64,000 nt of DNA from Medicago truncatula (GCF_003473485.1 NC_053042.1:38220762-38284761), one strand, 5' to 3'. Positions 37,494-52,133 are shown, counted from the stretch's first letter. Notes: a model not told the origin generated them from the letters alone. Numbers and translations: made by a program.

Positions 37494-39489
37494 TGTAACA
37501 CCCTGTTTTCCCAACATATAAATAATATAAAATAAATCAGAGTTCATCGCAAACAGGATGTCACATTTCTTTCTTCAAAATAATATTTAACACAAATAGA
37601 GTTAAAATCCACTCTTTATTTAAATCATCTGCTTCCAATAAATTTTCAACAACGTCGCAGCGGAAAATAATTATTCTTTCAACAAAATTGGCACTAAAGG
37701 CCTCAACGTCATCAACATAATTAATTTCATCTAAAAATGGTTCAACAATAAATTCATAAAAAGAATACGTAACAATGGAAAATAAAATACAATTAATCCC
37801 CATCCCGTTACGTATCAGAGCGACTCCTAAGATGACACGAGGAATTCAACTCACATTAGCGGTTACTTCTGGTTATCTTCACGTTACCCACGTAGAGGCA
37901 ACATTCAAACAGAAGGGGTGAGATTTCACATTCAATAATAATAAGCATATAATTCTATAAAAGAATTTAACAACACAAAATAACATCAATTCATCGTTAA
38001 CAATACTAATAAACAATCATTTATGTTAGAGAATTTAGCAACTCGAAACAACGGTCATTTATCATCAACAATGCTTCACATATTTCCAACTACAAATCAT
38101 CAATTAATTTTGCTAAACAATGCAACAACGACAACTCAACGATGCAACAACGACAACTCAACGATGCAATATGCATGTGGTACCATCAGAGCATCAAGCT
38201 CTCTTTGCTTCAAATTAACAGAGCATCAAGCCCTCTTCGCTTAAAATTAACAGAGCATCAAGCCCCCTTCGCTTAAATAACAGAGCATCAAGCTCCCTTT
38301 GATTAAATAACAGAGCAACAAGCTCCCTTTACTTAAAATGATTATGCATTGACTCAATCCAATGCAACAACAACAACTTCCCATAATGATTTCATAATCT
38401 CACAATTCATCAACAGGAATAGCATCATATAGGCATCATATTAATCAACATATACATTCATATAATAACTCATCAATCATGAACAACATCATATAACATC
38501 ATATTCAACACCTAGCAATCATTCAAATATCTCCATATAATCATATCAAATTATCCACAAAAGATTTTCATGTCAAACCAAGGCTACTTAACATTTCTCA
38601 CCAAAAAATCCCATTTTTAACTTCCCTATGCCCAAATTTGATTCCAAGACTTGTTTAAACATGAAAAGACTCTCAAAACCATACAAAACATGACCCAAAA
38701 TATTATTTTATAAAATCACATTTTTTACTACTGATCAGTCGTGAGGCGAGTAGAACACTCGCCGTTGCGAGTTGACATCGAAGTCACTCGCGAGGCGAAC
38801 AAGATCACTCGCCGTGGCGAGCGATGACAGACAGTTCTACGGGAAGAAACCTGTTTTCAGCCAAAAACCCAATTTTCAAGCACCCAAATCCCAAATTCAA
38901 AAGGAAACTCAACCTATGTTTATTCTACAATTCTGAACCTCATTCCTTACGTTAATTCAATGGATTACCTACTCTTTCAACAATCAATTTTGCAATTTAA
39001 CCCTAATTTCTATAACATCAAAACTAACAAAACAACAACATGTTAAACCCCTTTTTAGAATCATACAACCCATTATTAGAGAAAGCTAGTCACACCCTTA
39101 CCTTAGATTGGTTGAATTTGGACTCTACAAGATTGCTCATATTCTCTTCTCTGACTTCTCACTTTCTCCTTTTTTCTCCCAAAAGGAGTTTCTACGTATT
39201 CTGTATTCTGACTCTCTATTCTTTTGTAACCCTAATTCTCTAATGGTCTCATCTATTTATAATCACTAACTGAGTTTGTTTCTCACTTAATCTCTCCTAA
39301 CACATTCTCCTTTATTCCAATACTGTCTTTATGCCTCATTAATCTATTTTAATTATAATCTATCACTAATAATGTTCATAATAACTACTAATAATTACCA
39401 ACATTTAACACATCACAATTATTCAAATAAATTATACAAAAAAACATTAAACTCAATAAAATAAATAAATAATAAAATAGGGCGTTATA
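37494..39489. mobile_element. Gypsy-like LTR-type repeat block, probably solo
   Basis: The ends TGTAACACCCT and AGGGCGTTATA form the inverted terminal motif of many plant gypsy LTRs (final CA mutated to TA). No coding domain lies inside. Internal features include CGTCGCAGCGGAAAAT near 37653, five 30-32 bp tandem units at 38187-38338, and short GC-rich hairpins near 38750-38822. Flanking bases GGTAG and AATAG match in only three of five, so insertion evidence is weak. Confidence 0.5.
38187..38338. repeat. Five tandem 30-32 bp units
   Basis: Each unit begins CAGAGCATCAAG (CAGAGCAACAAG in the last) and continues CYCYCTTYGCTTAAA-like sequence. Starts are at 38187, 38219, 38251, 38281 and 38311. 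Just upstream CAACGACAACTCAACGATG is present twice. Confidence 0.9.
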
Positions 39490-39862
39490 AATAGACTACT
39501 AAACGACAACAATCGAAGAGCTCAAGATCAAAGAGATAAGAAGAGCTCATGATCAAAGAGACAAAATGATAATTGTTGACATGCCACCATAATAATGGAT
39601 AGTTTAGGTTTTGTTTTATATTTTAGTCACTCAACATATTGATCTTGATTGATTGTCAATTGAGTTAACGTGACAAATTGTTGTCTATATTTTAAATATT
39701 TTTTCAGCAAGTTTACAATGTAATACTTTTATGCCTGTGAGTGTTTAATTTTAAAACAATTTTACTATATATATTTTTTATTAAATTAGGCTTTTAAGCA
39801 CTTTTAAGATAGATGATGTCACAACTTTCCGTTGGAATCATCTCCATTTCTTAAATAAAATG
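39490..39862. other. Short spacer with nothing recognised
   Basis: AGAGCTCAAGATCAAAGAGA and AGAGCTCATGATCAAAGAGA occur near 39517 and 39542. There is nothing else of note. Confidence 0.45.
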
Positions 39863-39870
39863 GATGTGCC

Positions 39871-41128
39871 TAGGGGTGGGCATGGTTCGGTTAACCTAAA
39901 AAATCGAACCGAACCGAACCGAAATTTTGAAATGGTTCGGGAAAATCGAACCGAACCGTTTCAGGTATGGAGCTAACCGAACTGAACCAAAGTTATGGTT
40001 CGGTTAACCGTTTTCTTACGTATGAACTGAACCGAACCAAAATCAATATTTTGAACCGAAATGCATTTTTTTATCCTTTTGTGAATTTAATTGTGTTTTT
40101 TTATCCTTTTCAAAATAGCTTATTTGATAAACAACTTATTTTCTGAAAAACAACTTATTTTAAAAACAACTTATTCAAAACAACTTATTTTATGCAAAAC
40201 ACCTTATTATAAAAAACAGCTTATTTTATGAAAAACAACTTATTTTTGAAAACAGCTTCTTTTATGGAAAAACAGCTTATTCAAAAAAGCTTATTTTATT
40301 AAAAATAGCTTGTTTCGATCTCTTTCTAAAAACAACTTATTCAAAACAGCTTATTTTAAGCAAAACAACTTATTATAAAAAACAGCTTATTTAAAATTGC
40401 TTATTTTATGCAAAACACCTTATTTTAAAAAACAGCTTATTCAAACAACTTATTTTATGAAAACAACTTATTTTAAAACAGCTTATTTAAAACAACTTAT
40501 TTTATTCAAAACATAAGTTGTTTTTTGAAAATAAGCTATTTTGAATAAGCTGTTTTTAAAATAAGGTGTTTTTCATAAATTAAGTTGTTTTTTTAAAATA
40601 AGTTGTTTTTCAAATAAGCTATTTTGCATAAAATTAGCTGTTTTTTTTTTTTTTAAAAATAAGTTGTTTTCATAAAATAAGCTGTTTTGAATAAGTTGCT
40701 TTTTAAAATAAGGTGTTTTGCATAAAATAAGCTGTTTTGAATAAGTTTTTTTTTTTAAAATAAGCTGTTTTTCAAATAAGTTGTTTTTTTTAAATAAGTT
40801 GTTTTCATAAAATAAGCTATTTTTAAAATAAGGTGTTTTGCGTAAAAAAGCTTTTTAAAATAAGCTATTTTAAATAAGTTGTTTTTTTGGAAAGATCCAA
40901 CAAAGAGTTCAAGTGGTTTCCTTAAAAAAATAAAAAATAAAAGTTCAAGTGGTTCGGTTCGGTTCAAACGGTTCGGTTCGGTTCAAGATGGTTCGGTTAT
41001 GGTTCAAGAACTGTTAATAAATTAACGGTTCGGTTCATGAACCATTATAATGGTTCGGTTATTTTTGGTTCGGTTCGGTTCGGTTCCCGCGGTTCGGTTC
41101 GGTTTATGGTTCTTTTTGCCCGCCCCTA
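39871..41128. mobile_element. Palindromic hAT element, copy 2, inverted relative to copy 1
   Basis: GATGTGCC flanks it at 39863-39870 and 41129-41136. The ends are TAGGGGTGGGCA and, inverted, TAGGGGCGGGCA. Read on the minus strand it follows copy 1 almost base for base: an unselected frame in the left arm gives the same 70-residue string in both copies. It is about 50 bp longer because of extra GGTTC units near 41055-41105. Confidence 0.93.
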
Positions 41129-41136
41129 GATGTGCC

Positions 41137-43465
41137 CATTAATGGTTTGAATTCAATAAATAATATGAATGCACACATTTTTAAAATTGGAGACATTAAT
41201 TGAATGTACATAAAAACTTTTATAATGGAACAAATGGAAGGGATAAAAAATGGAAAGAATCTTGACTCCACAACGAAATCCTATATGATCCCTAATTAAC
41301 TATCCATCGACAAAAACACTACGATGAGATATTAAGTCACACCATTTTATTCTACTTCTATTGTACGCTAATAATACTTCTTAGTTTTATTTATCTGTTT
41401 ATTGATGGTGCTAGTCTCAATCTTGTGGCTATGAACTTATGTTTCAGTGGCAATTAAAAATGATAGACCGCTACTAAAAAGTTTATGGAATTATGAGTTT
41501 GTTAGGTGTCTTATTTTAATTTTTTTGTTTTTGGAAATTTGATTGATAAAATTTTATCAACTTTTTAAAATTATTTTACATTTTTTTAAGAGACTAAAAT
41601 GAAATATATTATCAACACAAAATGTCCTTCCTAGCATAAGGTGTGCCAAGTAAAAACATAAGAGTCCGTACAATATTTATAAACTGGGAAAAGAAAGACG
41701 AAAGAAATAACAACTATCCGTAGCCCAACATTGTGAGGGGACTAATCCACCAACCATGATAATTGAGAGAGAACTGAACAAATTTCTCCTTCAACCACGA
41801 AAAAGAAAGTGACTTTATTTTGTCCATAATGAGTGAAAATATGTTGAGTTGAAGTAAATTTTTTGACCCGAGTTGAAGAAAGAGACCTAAATCTAAATCT
41901 CAACATGTCATAAGTGGATCCTGTTTTAAGTTTAGTTAAAAAGTTATCATAAATATTACCCTTCTCAAAAGATTTTTTTTGATGTTCAAGATTCGAACTT
42001 TAGAGGGTGCATATTTTATGTATTATCCCTACCAAGTTAATTAATTAATTTATAATTATTAAAGATACAAATAGTTTTTTTGATTTTAAAAAGAGTAGTG
42101 ATATATGTATATCCATTTGAAGACAACTTTGATGACAACTTTGTTTCTCTCTTTTCTAATTGGTCAAAACAATGGAGAGAGAAAAAGGAAGAGAGAGGAA
42201 AATAATATTATGTGAGTATGAGAGAGAAAGTTGTTCAAAAGTTGTCATAAAATAGATGTACAAATATCATTTATCCTTTATAAATTTATTCTAAGCTGAC
42301 ATATTTCATACCCAATGGACAAAACTCATATCCATATGTTTAGCAAGCATAAAGACATAAATGATATGAACTCAACTAGCATTTTCTACAACATGATGGG
42401 GGTAGATTGGTCATTAAACATCTACACTATAATAGTTTCGTGTCTCATTGGAACAACACAAGCATACTATATTTGTAATAAGTTTCAACTCGAACGGTAT
42501 TAGATTCTGACGTGGCTTTGTAAAAAAAAAAAACATAAACATAAATAAACTTAACAACATTAGCCTCCTCAAAAAAACATCAAACGAACGAAGACACAAA
42601 CACAACAACAACGTAGTAGAACAACAACACAAACCTGTTTCAAACAAAACCTGTTCTATGTCTCAACAATTCCCAAACTTCAAATCAAATCAAAATTAAA
42701 CAAAACTTACCACAATTTCTAGGGTTTTCATCTCCAAATTCCACAATCACAATTCAACAAAAATGTATGTGTAGTTCCTTTTCCTTAACCACTCTTTCTT
42801 TTTACTTTTTCATTTTTTTTTTAAATTATCATTTTAGTTAGTGCATCTTCTTTCATATTGTTTCTCAGTTGAAATTGTTACATGTTTTCACCTTAATTCT
42901 ACACTTTAGTGCTTACTATAACGTTAAATTGTGTTTCATATTCTTCTTTTTGTTTCTCTAATTCATCTTGTTTCTCTAGGTTGCTTATTTTTTACTTTTT
43001 TCATAATTTGGTTTTCAGATCTATTACTGCTATAATCTTTCTTCTTAATTTCAATTTCACACCATTTCCTTTTGGTAAGCTCACACATTTAATGTAATTT
43101 ATTGTATATATGGTAACCCTACTATCTGTATTGTAACTATAGAAACAAGTCAACAATTTCAATTTGGATTTTTTATATTTGCTTTTATATTATATGTTGT
43201 TAGTTTGATTTGCTGCTAATTGTACTGTATTGAGGGTGTTATTTATCAATTGTTGTCTCTTTGATTAGAGCATATACTGTTTTATATATTTAAGGTGTTT
43301 CATTTATAGTAATGCATGTGTTGTTCAAAGATATTGCTTCTTGAATGCTTCTGAAATTCGATTCTTTTGTTGGCTTGCAGTTATGGTGTTGTGGAATTTA
43401 GTGTAAGAAATAGACAGCAAAGATTACTTTCTTTTTGAATTGTATGATTGTGTTGGGTTTTCAAT
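41137..43465. other. Spacer and 5' leader of the HDC1 gene
   Basis: The left 1.4 kb is AT-rich with no gene. A plausible 5' UTR intron of the HDC1 gene has a donor at CAAAAATGTATGTG near 42763 and an acceptor at TTGGCTTGCAG ending 43380. The promoter would lie before about 42600. Confidence 0.5.
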
Positions 43466-46400
43466 ATGAGTGGTACACCTAAGAAATCTCATGAAGAGTC
43501 TGTTCATCCGTCTTCAAAACACCCGCATGAAGACGCGGGTGCGTATCCAAAATTGGCGCCGTCGTCAGTTTCAAATGAGTATCATATGTCTTATGATATA
43601 GGTCAGGATTCTCGGGTGGTAAAAGTGCCTCGTGATGTGGAGAGAAGATCTCCTCTTCATTCAGTGTATCGGATGCCGTCGTCTTCTAGTGATCCTCATG
43701 CCGAGCATCCTGTTGGTCCTGAGAAGAGGTTAGAATCAAGGGAATCCAAGGATAGTAGAGATATCCGGTTTGAGAATCGTGATACGAAGACTGAGAAAAA
43801 GGAGATGTTTGGAGAAGTAAGAAAGGATCCTCAGAGTGCTAAAAGTGAAAAGGATGCACATGTTGAAGGTAGAGGAGATGACAACAAGGATGTTAGACAT
43901 GATCGGGATAGTCATAATGATTCAAAAGGTGATACTAAGACAGAAAAAGATAGTTTTAATGCGGCTAGCGGCCTTCACTTGGATTGGAAAGAATCAGAAA
44001 AATACCATAGGGCAAAAATATATTCTGATCCTCCTGGCGCGAGTTTGGAACCCTGGCCTATGTCACGTGGGAATACACAAGCTTCACTCGAGGTTGGAAA
44101 GGAGAGTTCATCAGCAGAACAAAGGGAGTATGGTGGGGAAGCTCGTGAAGCTGTTGGGGAGAACAAAATTGATTCCAAAGGCGACGATAGATCTAAAGAG
44201 AAAGATAGAAAAAGAAAGGAAGTGAAGCATCGGGACTGGGGGGAGAAGGAAAAAGAAAGAATTGATCGTAGAAACAATATACAAGTTAGCAACACGGGTA
44301 GTGACTGGAAAGAATCTGTGAATGATCGTAGAAACAATGTACAAGTAAGCAATACGATTGGTGACGGCAAAGAACCTCTGAAGCAAGATAGAGATGTTGA
44401 AAGGTGGGAGAGGGAGAAAAAAGATCTTCCCAAAGAAAAAGAAAATTTAAAAGAGAAGGAAAAGGATCAGATGAAGAGGGAGTCGTGGAATGGAGCCGAG
44501 AAAGATGTTTCAAATAACGAGAAGGAACCTGTTGATGGATCGGCTAAGGTTCCTGAACAAGAAACTGTCTTACCGGAGCAGAAGAAACAAAAAGATGTTG
44601 ATAGAGAAGCTAAAGACAAGAGAAAAGAAAGGGAAGCTGATTTAGTAGGAGACAGGTCTGATAAGCGCAGTAGGGGCTTTGACAAGGAATCAGACGATGG
44701 ATGTGCTGATGGGCAAGGGGCAATAGAAAAGGAGAGTGAAGTCTATAACTATAGTGGTCAGCACCGTAAGAGGATACAAAGATCACGGGGGAGCCCTCAG
44801 GTGCCTAATCGGGAGCCTCGTTTCAGGCCCCGCACCCAAGACAACGAAGGGTACCTTCTTCCTCTTCCTTCATGTTTCATTGTTTGCTAAATTATCTATC
44901 CAATAAATATACTGTCATTCAAATATCTTGTAAAATTGTCTATATATGTTTCCGTTATAAAAGTTGAAGCTTCATAATTACATTGGATAGCTGTTTCTTT
45001 ACCTTAATCGATTGAATCCTATTTTTATGGTGTTTTTTTAGTATGGTCCTTCGTTATATTCATTCTAGTAACTATAGCTGGACATATATGTTGCAGGTCT
45101 CAAGGTATGCTATCATTTTGTTTCAGTGGCTTCATGAAGTAACACAGGTGCCGGCAGAAATTGTTATTGGCCCATTGATAATCAATTGCTGGCACTGTTT
45201 AGCGGTGGAATGGAGAAGATTGAGCTTAATATTCTTAAGTGCCTTTTTCCTTTGCTTTTTCCAATATATAAGTTCTGGTATTTCAGGTAAAGTTGAGGTT
45301 TCTTATGTTGTTTATAAAGTTGGTGAAAGCATGCAAGAGCTGATAAAGTTGTGGACGGAGTATGAATCATCTCAATCTCAAATTGAAAAAAATGGTGAAA
45401 GCTCTAAAAATGGCCCCACTCTGGAAATTCGGATATCGTCCGAGTATGTTACTGCTACAAATCGCCAAGTAAGCTTCATTTTTATTATTATTGTACAATT
45501 GACGAAAGAGTCTCATCAATTGCGTTCTTTTGGTGGCTTCATTTAATATTACACGAACTACTTTTCCTGCTTGTTTGATATTTAGAATGTCTGCTTTAAA
45601 AGATATTATTATTCTGATAAAATTAGTTTGTGTAGCTGTTCCTTCTATTTTTTTCCCTTCATTTTACCTTTGTTTCATCTTCTGCTTGCGTTGATGTAGT
45701 GAATATAATGCTGCATTAAATTTATAAATTTGTTACTAGTAACATTTCAATATAAGATACTAAAATTCTGATTTAACACTTTTCTTTTCACATATTTTGT
45801 TCCTTTAATTGAGCCTTTGATTGTGGTTGGCCATTCTTCATAATTTTCATGAACATTTTGGAAACTATTAGAGGCCTTTTCTAAAGAGGCAGCTTATCAA
45901 GACACTATAAATACACATTGATGCTCTTTTATATGCATTCCTTTTAATACTTAAAGGTCTCGTTCCTTACCATTGAACATTCACTGTTGGCTTTGTTTGT
46001 TAAACAAGATTGCTTCCTTTGTTTATGAAGGACAGTAATAATTATGCAATAAATATTTTCTGAATGTATATGTCTGTGTGCGCGCGCCCGTGTGTTATTT
46101 AACATGCCATTAAAATTGTATACCATACCACACCCCAAGTCTATCATATAGAATGACGGGGAAACATAGGGGATATTGACCATAGGATCCCAACAAGGCG
46201 GATGAAATGGAGGAGTGCACGAATTGTGATGAGAAAGTACCACTCAAGCTAAGGAAAATTTTCAAGCACAATTGTAAACACGTGTTGAATGAAACTAAAT
46301 GTTGGGTGGTTAAAAGGGAACAAGAAAATAAGATTATTGAAATAGAGGGAATCCTATGATAGTGAAATAAAATTAGTATAGTATCTAATAGTTGTATTTC

Positions 46401-47168
46401 TTTTAGAGTTTTTTTTGGTCACATTTTAAATAACATAGATTCTAACTCTTAGCTTTAGATTCTAACTCTTCACGATCTGATCTAAGTCTCTATTAGCTTT
46501 AGATTTAAATGTTTTCAAAATGTTGTTTGTCTCTTCACCCAGGAGGCTCTGAGACATCATTATCCATATTCTGCCAATAATCCGGTACCTTTTGATTTAT
46601 CTGAATCTTCTGCTTCTTCCATAGTTCCACCTCTATTTAAGACTGCGTATATTTTTTTAGTCAAGTAGTTATCCTCTTATTCTTGGAAGTCTTCCTTGGA
46701 AGTTTAAGTCCTTTGCTTGCTATTTTTAAACCAAAGAACTGTAGGTCTGAACTTTTCAGTTGATCTTGAAATTGTCGTCAGTATGTAATCCATCCTATAC
46801 TTCTATCTTACAGCATGCTTTTTCATCGAACAGTTGAAAACAACTTAGTTTAGTGATTACTATTATAAGGGTGAGTGGTTTATGCAATGATTACTGGACT
46901 CGATTGGCTAGTCTGGTCCAAATAACTGCAGTCGGGCCATCTTAGAGTCAGTCAAATCTGGTTGAAATTCTTTGAACTTGTTCAGAATGTCGAGTTAGTC
47001 AATGGAGCTGAATGGGGTGAAAAGTAGTAACTTTCAATTTTATGCTATTGTGAAAATCTGAGGCTTGGTTACTTCCAATGCTACTATCGTAAACTAATTT
47101 ATGCACCCTAGTTTGGCATGAAGATTTATATTTAAAAAATAATAATGATTCCACAAGATGCAAGTTTC

Positions 47169-47202
<34 letters not shown>

Positions 47203-49696
47203 CTTTTTCTGTATATCCCTAAAATTTAATTGTAATACTTTTCAAACATGATTTTTCTATTAATGCTATATCATGTATTAAGTAACAGTTACATTATTGT
47301 ATTCAGGTCAGAGGTGGCCAGCTTTGGGGGACTGATGTGTACACATATGACTCCGATCTTGTTGCTGGTATGTCTTTTACAAAACTGGTGCAGTAGCTTG
47401 TTCTTACATATACTGGAAGATACATGCTTGACGTTAGTATCTGCACAGTTCTCATGCATACAGGTTACTGTCGCCCAACAGCATCTCCACCTCCTGCAGC
47501 CATACAAGAGTTACGCGCAACCATACGGGTGCTACCTCCAAAAGATTGTATGTCCATACAGCCTTAATCACTATTATCTTCAGTAACATTTAATTGCCTT
47601 TTTAATGGAAATGACTAAGAACTGAGAATATATTTAAAATCGGATTTAGGAGACATACAGTTTCTTTTTCTTTCCATTTGAATATTTATTTGGCAATCTA
47701 AATTTTTTAATTATGTATGTGACATCAGGCTATATTTCTACACTGAGAAACAATGTACGTTCCCGTGCTTGGGGTGCTAAAATTGGCTGCAGTTATCGAA
47801 TCGAACGGTGTTGCATTGTGAAGGTAGTATCAAATAGTGTGCAAAATCTCCTATCAATATTACCTACTTAATATCTAACTGTTCATTTTGTTTATCTTCA
47901 GAAAGGAGGTGGAACTATTGATCTTGAACCTTGCCTTACACATACATCAACTATTGAGCCGACCCTTGCTCCAGTGGCTGTGGAGCGGACAATGACTACC
48001 AGGGCCGCAGCTTCAGTTTGTTTCAGCATCTTTTTTTTAATAAGCAAATTCAACATCTAATAATTGCCTCCAAAATATAATCAATAATTGTTTATGTTGT
48101 TTCATAGATGGAACTTGTTGATGCCTGCATTTGTGCTTCTCAATAATTCAAGCATGCACTGTGTTAATTTCTTGAAGTTAAAAAGTTTCGGTGTTTTACT
48201 TTTTGTATTTGGGCTGTTCAGTTGGTTATGTTCTATTTTCTGGATTCAGAAATTGCGCTTTTTTATACTTTCCAGGTGGTGCAAACAAACTATTGTTTTT
48301 TTTAAAAGATTGTCTTTCTATCAGTTTCCATAAATGTGTTATTAATTCCAATTAAAAGTAAAGTGTTATTAATAAGAAAAAAAGATTGAGAAGAATATAA
48401 TGTCCCACTCGTATTGAAGCATGATATTTATGTTGCTAGCCAGCTAGAAAGACCCGGCCTTTAGTATTTACCGTCTGTCTTTGTGGCTTTCATTTTTCAG
48501 AATGCATTGCGGCAGCAAAGATATGTTCGAGAAGTCACGATTCAGTACAATCTTTGCAATGAGCCTTGGTATGGTAGTTTATGTTGGTAAATTAATTGAC
48601 TAATCTAATATTGTGCTGTGTTGGTGCAAATATAATAAAACCCAATTTGTGTTATTTTAGTAATATTTTAAAACATGTCAATATTTGGCTATGCAATATG
48701 GATCAGAAGCAGTATTTCTTATCCTATATTAGATAACAGATGCAATACGACATATTCTGCACCTTATCTTGATGTTATTTTATACACCCATCCTTACTCA
48801 GGATTTTGTGTTTCTTAATCATCAGGATCAAATATAGTATAAGCATTGTAGCAGACAAGGGTCTAAAAAAGCCACAATACACATCTGCTCGATTGAAAAA
48901 GGGAGAAGTTTTGTATTTGGAGACGCATACGACCAGGTATTTTGACACGGAAGTTGTTGCACTAAATGAGTAATTTGTACTGGCATAAACTGTCATGTGC
49001 TTCATATATGGTATCTCTTAAAAAGTCATTGCATTGAATCCATTGATTGTTATTGTTGAATGTCACATGTAACATGAATATGCTTATGTAAAATTATATT
49101 GAAAAAAGTTTCAATGTTATGATTGTTGTTTTCATTTATAATACAACTTCATTCTTTGAGAAATTTATTGAGTTCAAAGAATTCATGAAGGTGTTGTTGA
49201 AGTCACATAGAAAAAGCCTTCTGGTGTTCTTTTAACAATGAGTCATTTTGTTGTAGATACGAACTATGTTTTGCTGGAGAGAAGTTGGTCAAGGCTACAC
49301 CAGCAACTCAGGCAAATGAATCAGGCGCTGAGAAGGCTCAAAATCACCATCCACATTCTGCAAATGGTGAAAAAAGTGAGCCTGATCATGTTATGATTGA
49401 TGCGTTCCGGTGGTCTCGTTGTAAGAAGCCTCTGCCACAGAAATTGATGCGCACGATTGGCATCCCTCTGCCTCTTGAACATGTCGAGGTATTTTCATAT
49501 CATTCTCCATTTCATTCTAAATATGTAGAATGCATATTTAAATTTTTTCAATTGTATGATGATTGGATATTTGCTTAATGATTAGGTGTTGGAGGAGAAC
49601 TTGGACTGGGAAGATATACAATGGTCTCAAACTGGTGTTTGGATTGCAGGAAAGGAATATACCCTTGCAAGGGTGCATTTCTTGTCGATGAATTAA
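43466..49696 (+). CDS. HDC1: HDC1-type Rxt3 protein of histone deacetylase complexes
   Basis: Coding exons: 43466-44850, 45097-45104, 45287-45468, 47307-47367, 47449-47547, 47729-47823, 47902-48015, 48501-48568, 48826-48936, 49257-49488, 49586-49696. They give 821 residues with every phase agreeing. The N-terminal half is charged and disordered, with long Lys/Glu/Asp runs. The conserved Rxt3 region begins near residue 465 (EVSYVVYKVGESMQELIKLW) and includes GGQLWGTDVYTYDSDLVAVL, RSRAWGAKIGCSYRIERC and a C-terminal DWEDIQWSQTGVWIAGKEY. Arabidopsis HDC1, the plant Rxt3 homologue, binds HDA6/HDA19 complexes in the nucleus and affects stress and growth responses. Exon 2 is only 8 nt. I start at MSGTPKK because HDC1 proteins begin MSG-P. 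Confidence 0.95.
44264..44383 (+). repeat. In-frame tandem 60-bp duplication in HDC1 exon 1
   Basis: Units 44264-44323 and 44324-44383 encode DRRNNIQVSNTGSDWKESVN and DRRNNVQVSNTIGDGKEPLK. The duplication keeps the frame within the disordered region. Confidence 0.93.
45097..45104 (+). other. 8-nt micro-exon of HDC1
   Basis: GTCTCAAG lies between TATGTTGCAG and GTATGC. It completes Gly, adds Ser-Gln and gives the first base of the next Gly, joining DNEG to KVEVSY. Without it exon 1 and exon 3 do not share a frame. Confidence 0.85.
47170..47200. repeat. Poly-T run in HDC1 intron 3
   Basis: About 31 uninterrupted T residues; the true length is uncertain in any assembly. Confidence 0.9.
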
Positions 49697-51164
<1,468 letters not shown>

Positions 51165-51189
51165 TAAAGTGACACATAAAACATTCAGG

Positions 51190-51597
51190 ACCTGTTTGGA
51201 TAAACAACTAGAGTCCTGTTTGGATAAACAACTTAATTTGAAGCTTATAACGTAAGCACTTATGAATAAGCTGTTTCTTTTACACAAGATAAAATAAAGT
51301 AAAATTGTATTCGTAGTAGATAAACTCAAATAAGTCAATCAAACATATCCTAAATTTGCAGCTTATAGCATAAACACTTACAATGATAAGCATTTACGTA
51401 TAAACAGGCCCTAAATAAAGTTAAATTGTTTTTGTATAATCTATAAGCAATTTTCATAAATTATCTCAGAGTGCTGATGAAAAAAAGCTGAAAATAACTT
51501 ATGAACATGTTATAAGCTCTTTTCACAAGCATTACTAAACAGTCTCACAAGTGCTTATACCAGTAGAAAATATTCAAATAAGCCAATCCAAACAGGA
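51190..51597. repeat. MITE-like repeat in the leader intron
   Basis: It opens with two copies of CCTGTTTGGATAAACAAC (51191 and 51215) and closes with the inverted CCAATCCAAACAGGA. Internal CTTATAGCATAAACACTTA and TATAAACAGGCCCTAAA suggest two fused or nested copies. Same family as 26611-26898. Confidence 0.65.
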
Positions 51598-51763
51598 GTT
51601 CAATATGCATACAATGATACAACACAGTACAATTCAGCAACAATGAAACAAAAAAAAACGGAAACTTTAATTAAAAAAAAAAAAAGAACCTTAAGCTAAA
51701 ACTAACGAAACATGCAAAGATAAATTGAACCAGAGTGAAAAGAGAATGTTTTTAACCGTTTGA

Positions 51764-51874
<111 letters not shown>

Positions 51875-52059
51875 TGAAGAAGTGAGGGAACATTGAAACT
51901 CTGAAAAACCCTAATTTGAACACGATCGTGGAAGAAGATGGTGACGGAATCAGTGTCATAAAACGCAGCGTTGCAGTTGCATCAGTATTTGGCTATTTTC
52001 TATTTTTCTCTCTCTTCAGAATAGGTATTTATATCATATTTGTGAATAATTTAACAAGT

Positions 52060-52133
52060 GGCCCATTAGCTCAGTTGGTTAGAGCGTCGTGCTAATAACG
52101 CGAAGGTCGCAGGTTCGAAACCTGCATGGGCCA
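52060..52133 (+). tRNA. tRNA-Ile (AAU)
   Basis: A full 74-nt cloverleaf: acceptor stem GGCCCAT/ATGGGCC with discriminator A, D-arm GCTC/GAGC, anticodon stem TCGTG/CGCGA, anticodon AAT and T-arm GCAGG TTCGAAA CCTGC. A CAA just upstream and a T-run just downstream fit plant Pol III genes. Confidence 0.97.

Noticed and set aside
33000..40900. Regular short repeats that might suggest a CRISPR array
   Set aside because: Units are contiguous, vary and reverse direction, there are no unique spacers, and the genome is a plant nucleus.
43975..44685. Long minus-strand frames opposite HDC1 exon 1
   Set aside because: Serine/phenylalanine-rich shadows of Lys/Glu codons on the plus strand with no domain.
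44851..44890. Extension of HDC1 exon 1 to the stop at 44890 as a 475-residue short protein
   Set aside because: A good donor (GTACCT) at 44851 and the conserved Rxt3 exons downstream make it intron read-through; an isoform ending here is possible but unsupported.
45043..45546. A 167-residue frame covering the micro-exon and HDC1 exon 3
   Set aside because: It joins introns on both sides of real exons; only 45097-45104 and 45287-45468 fit the protein.
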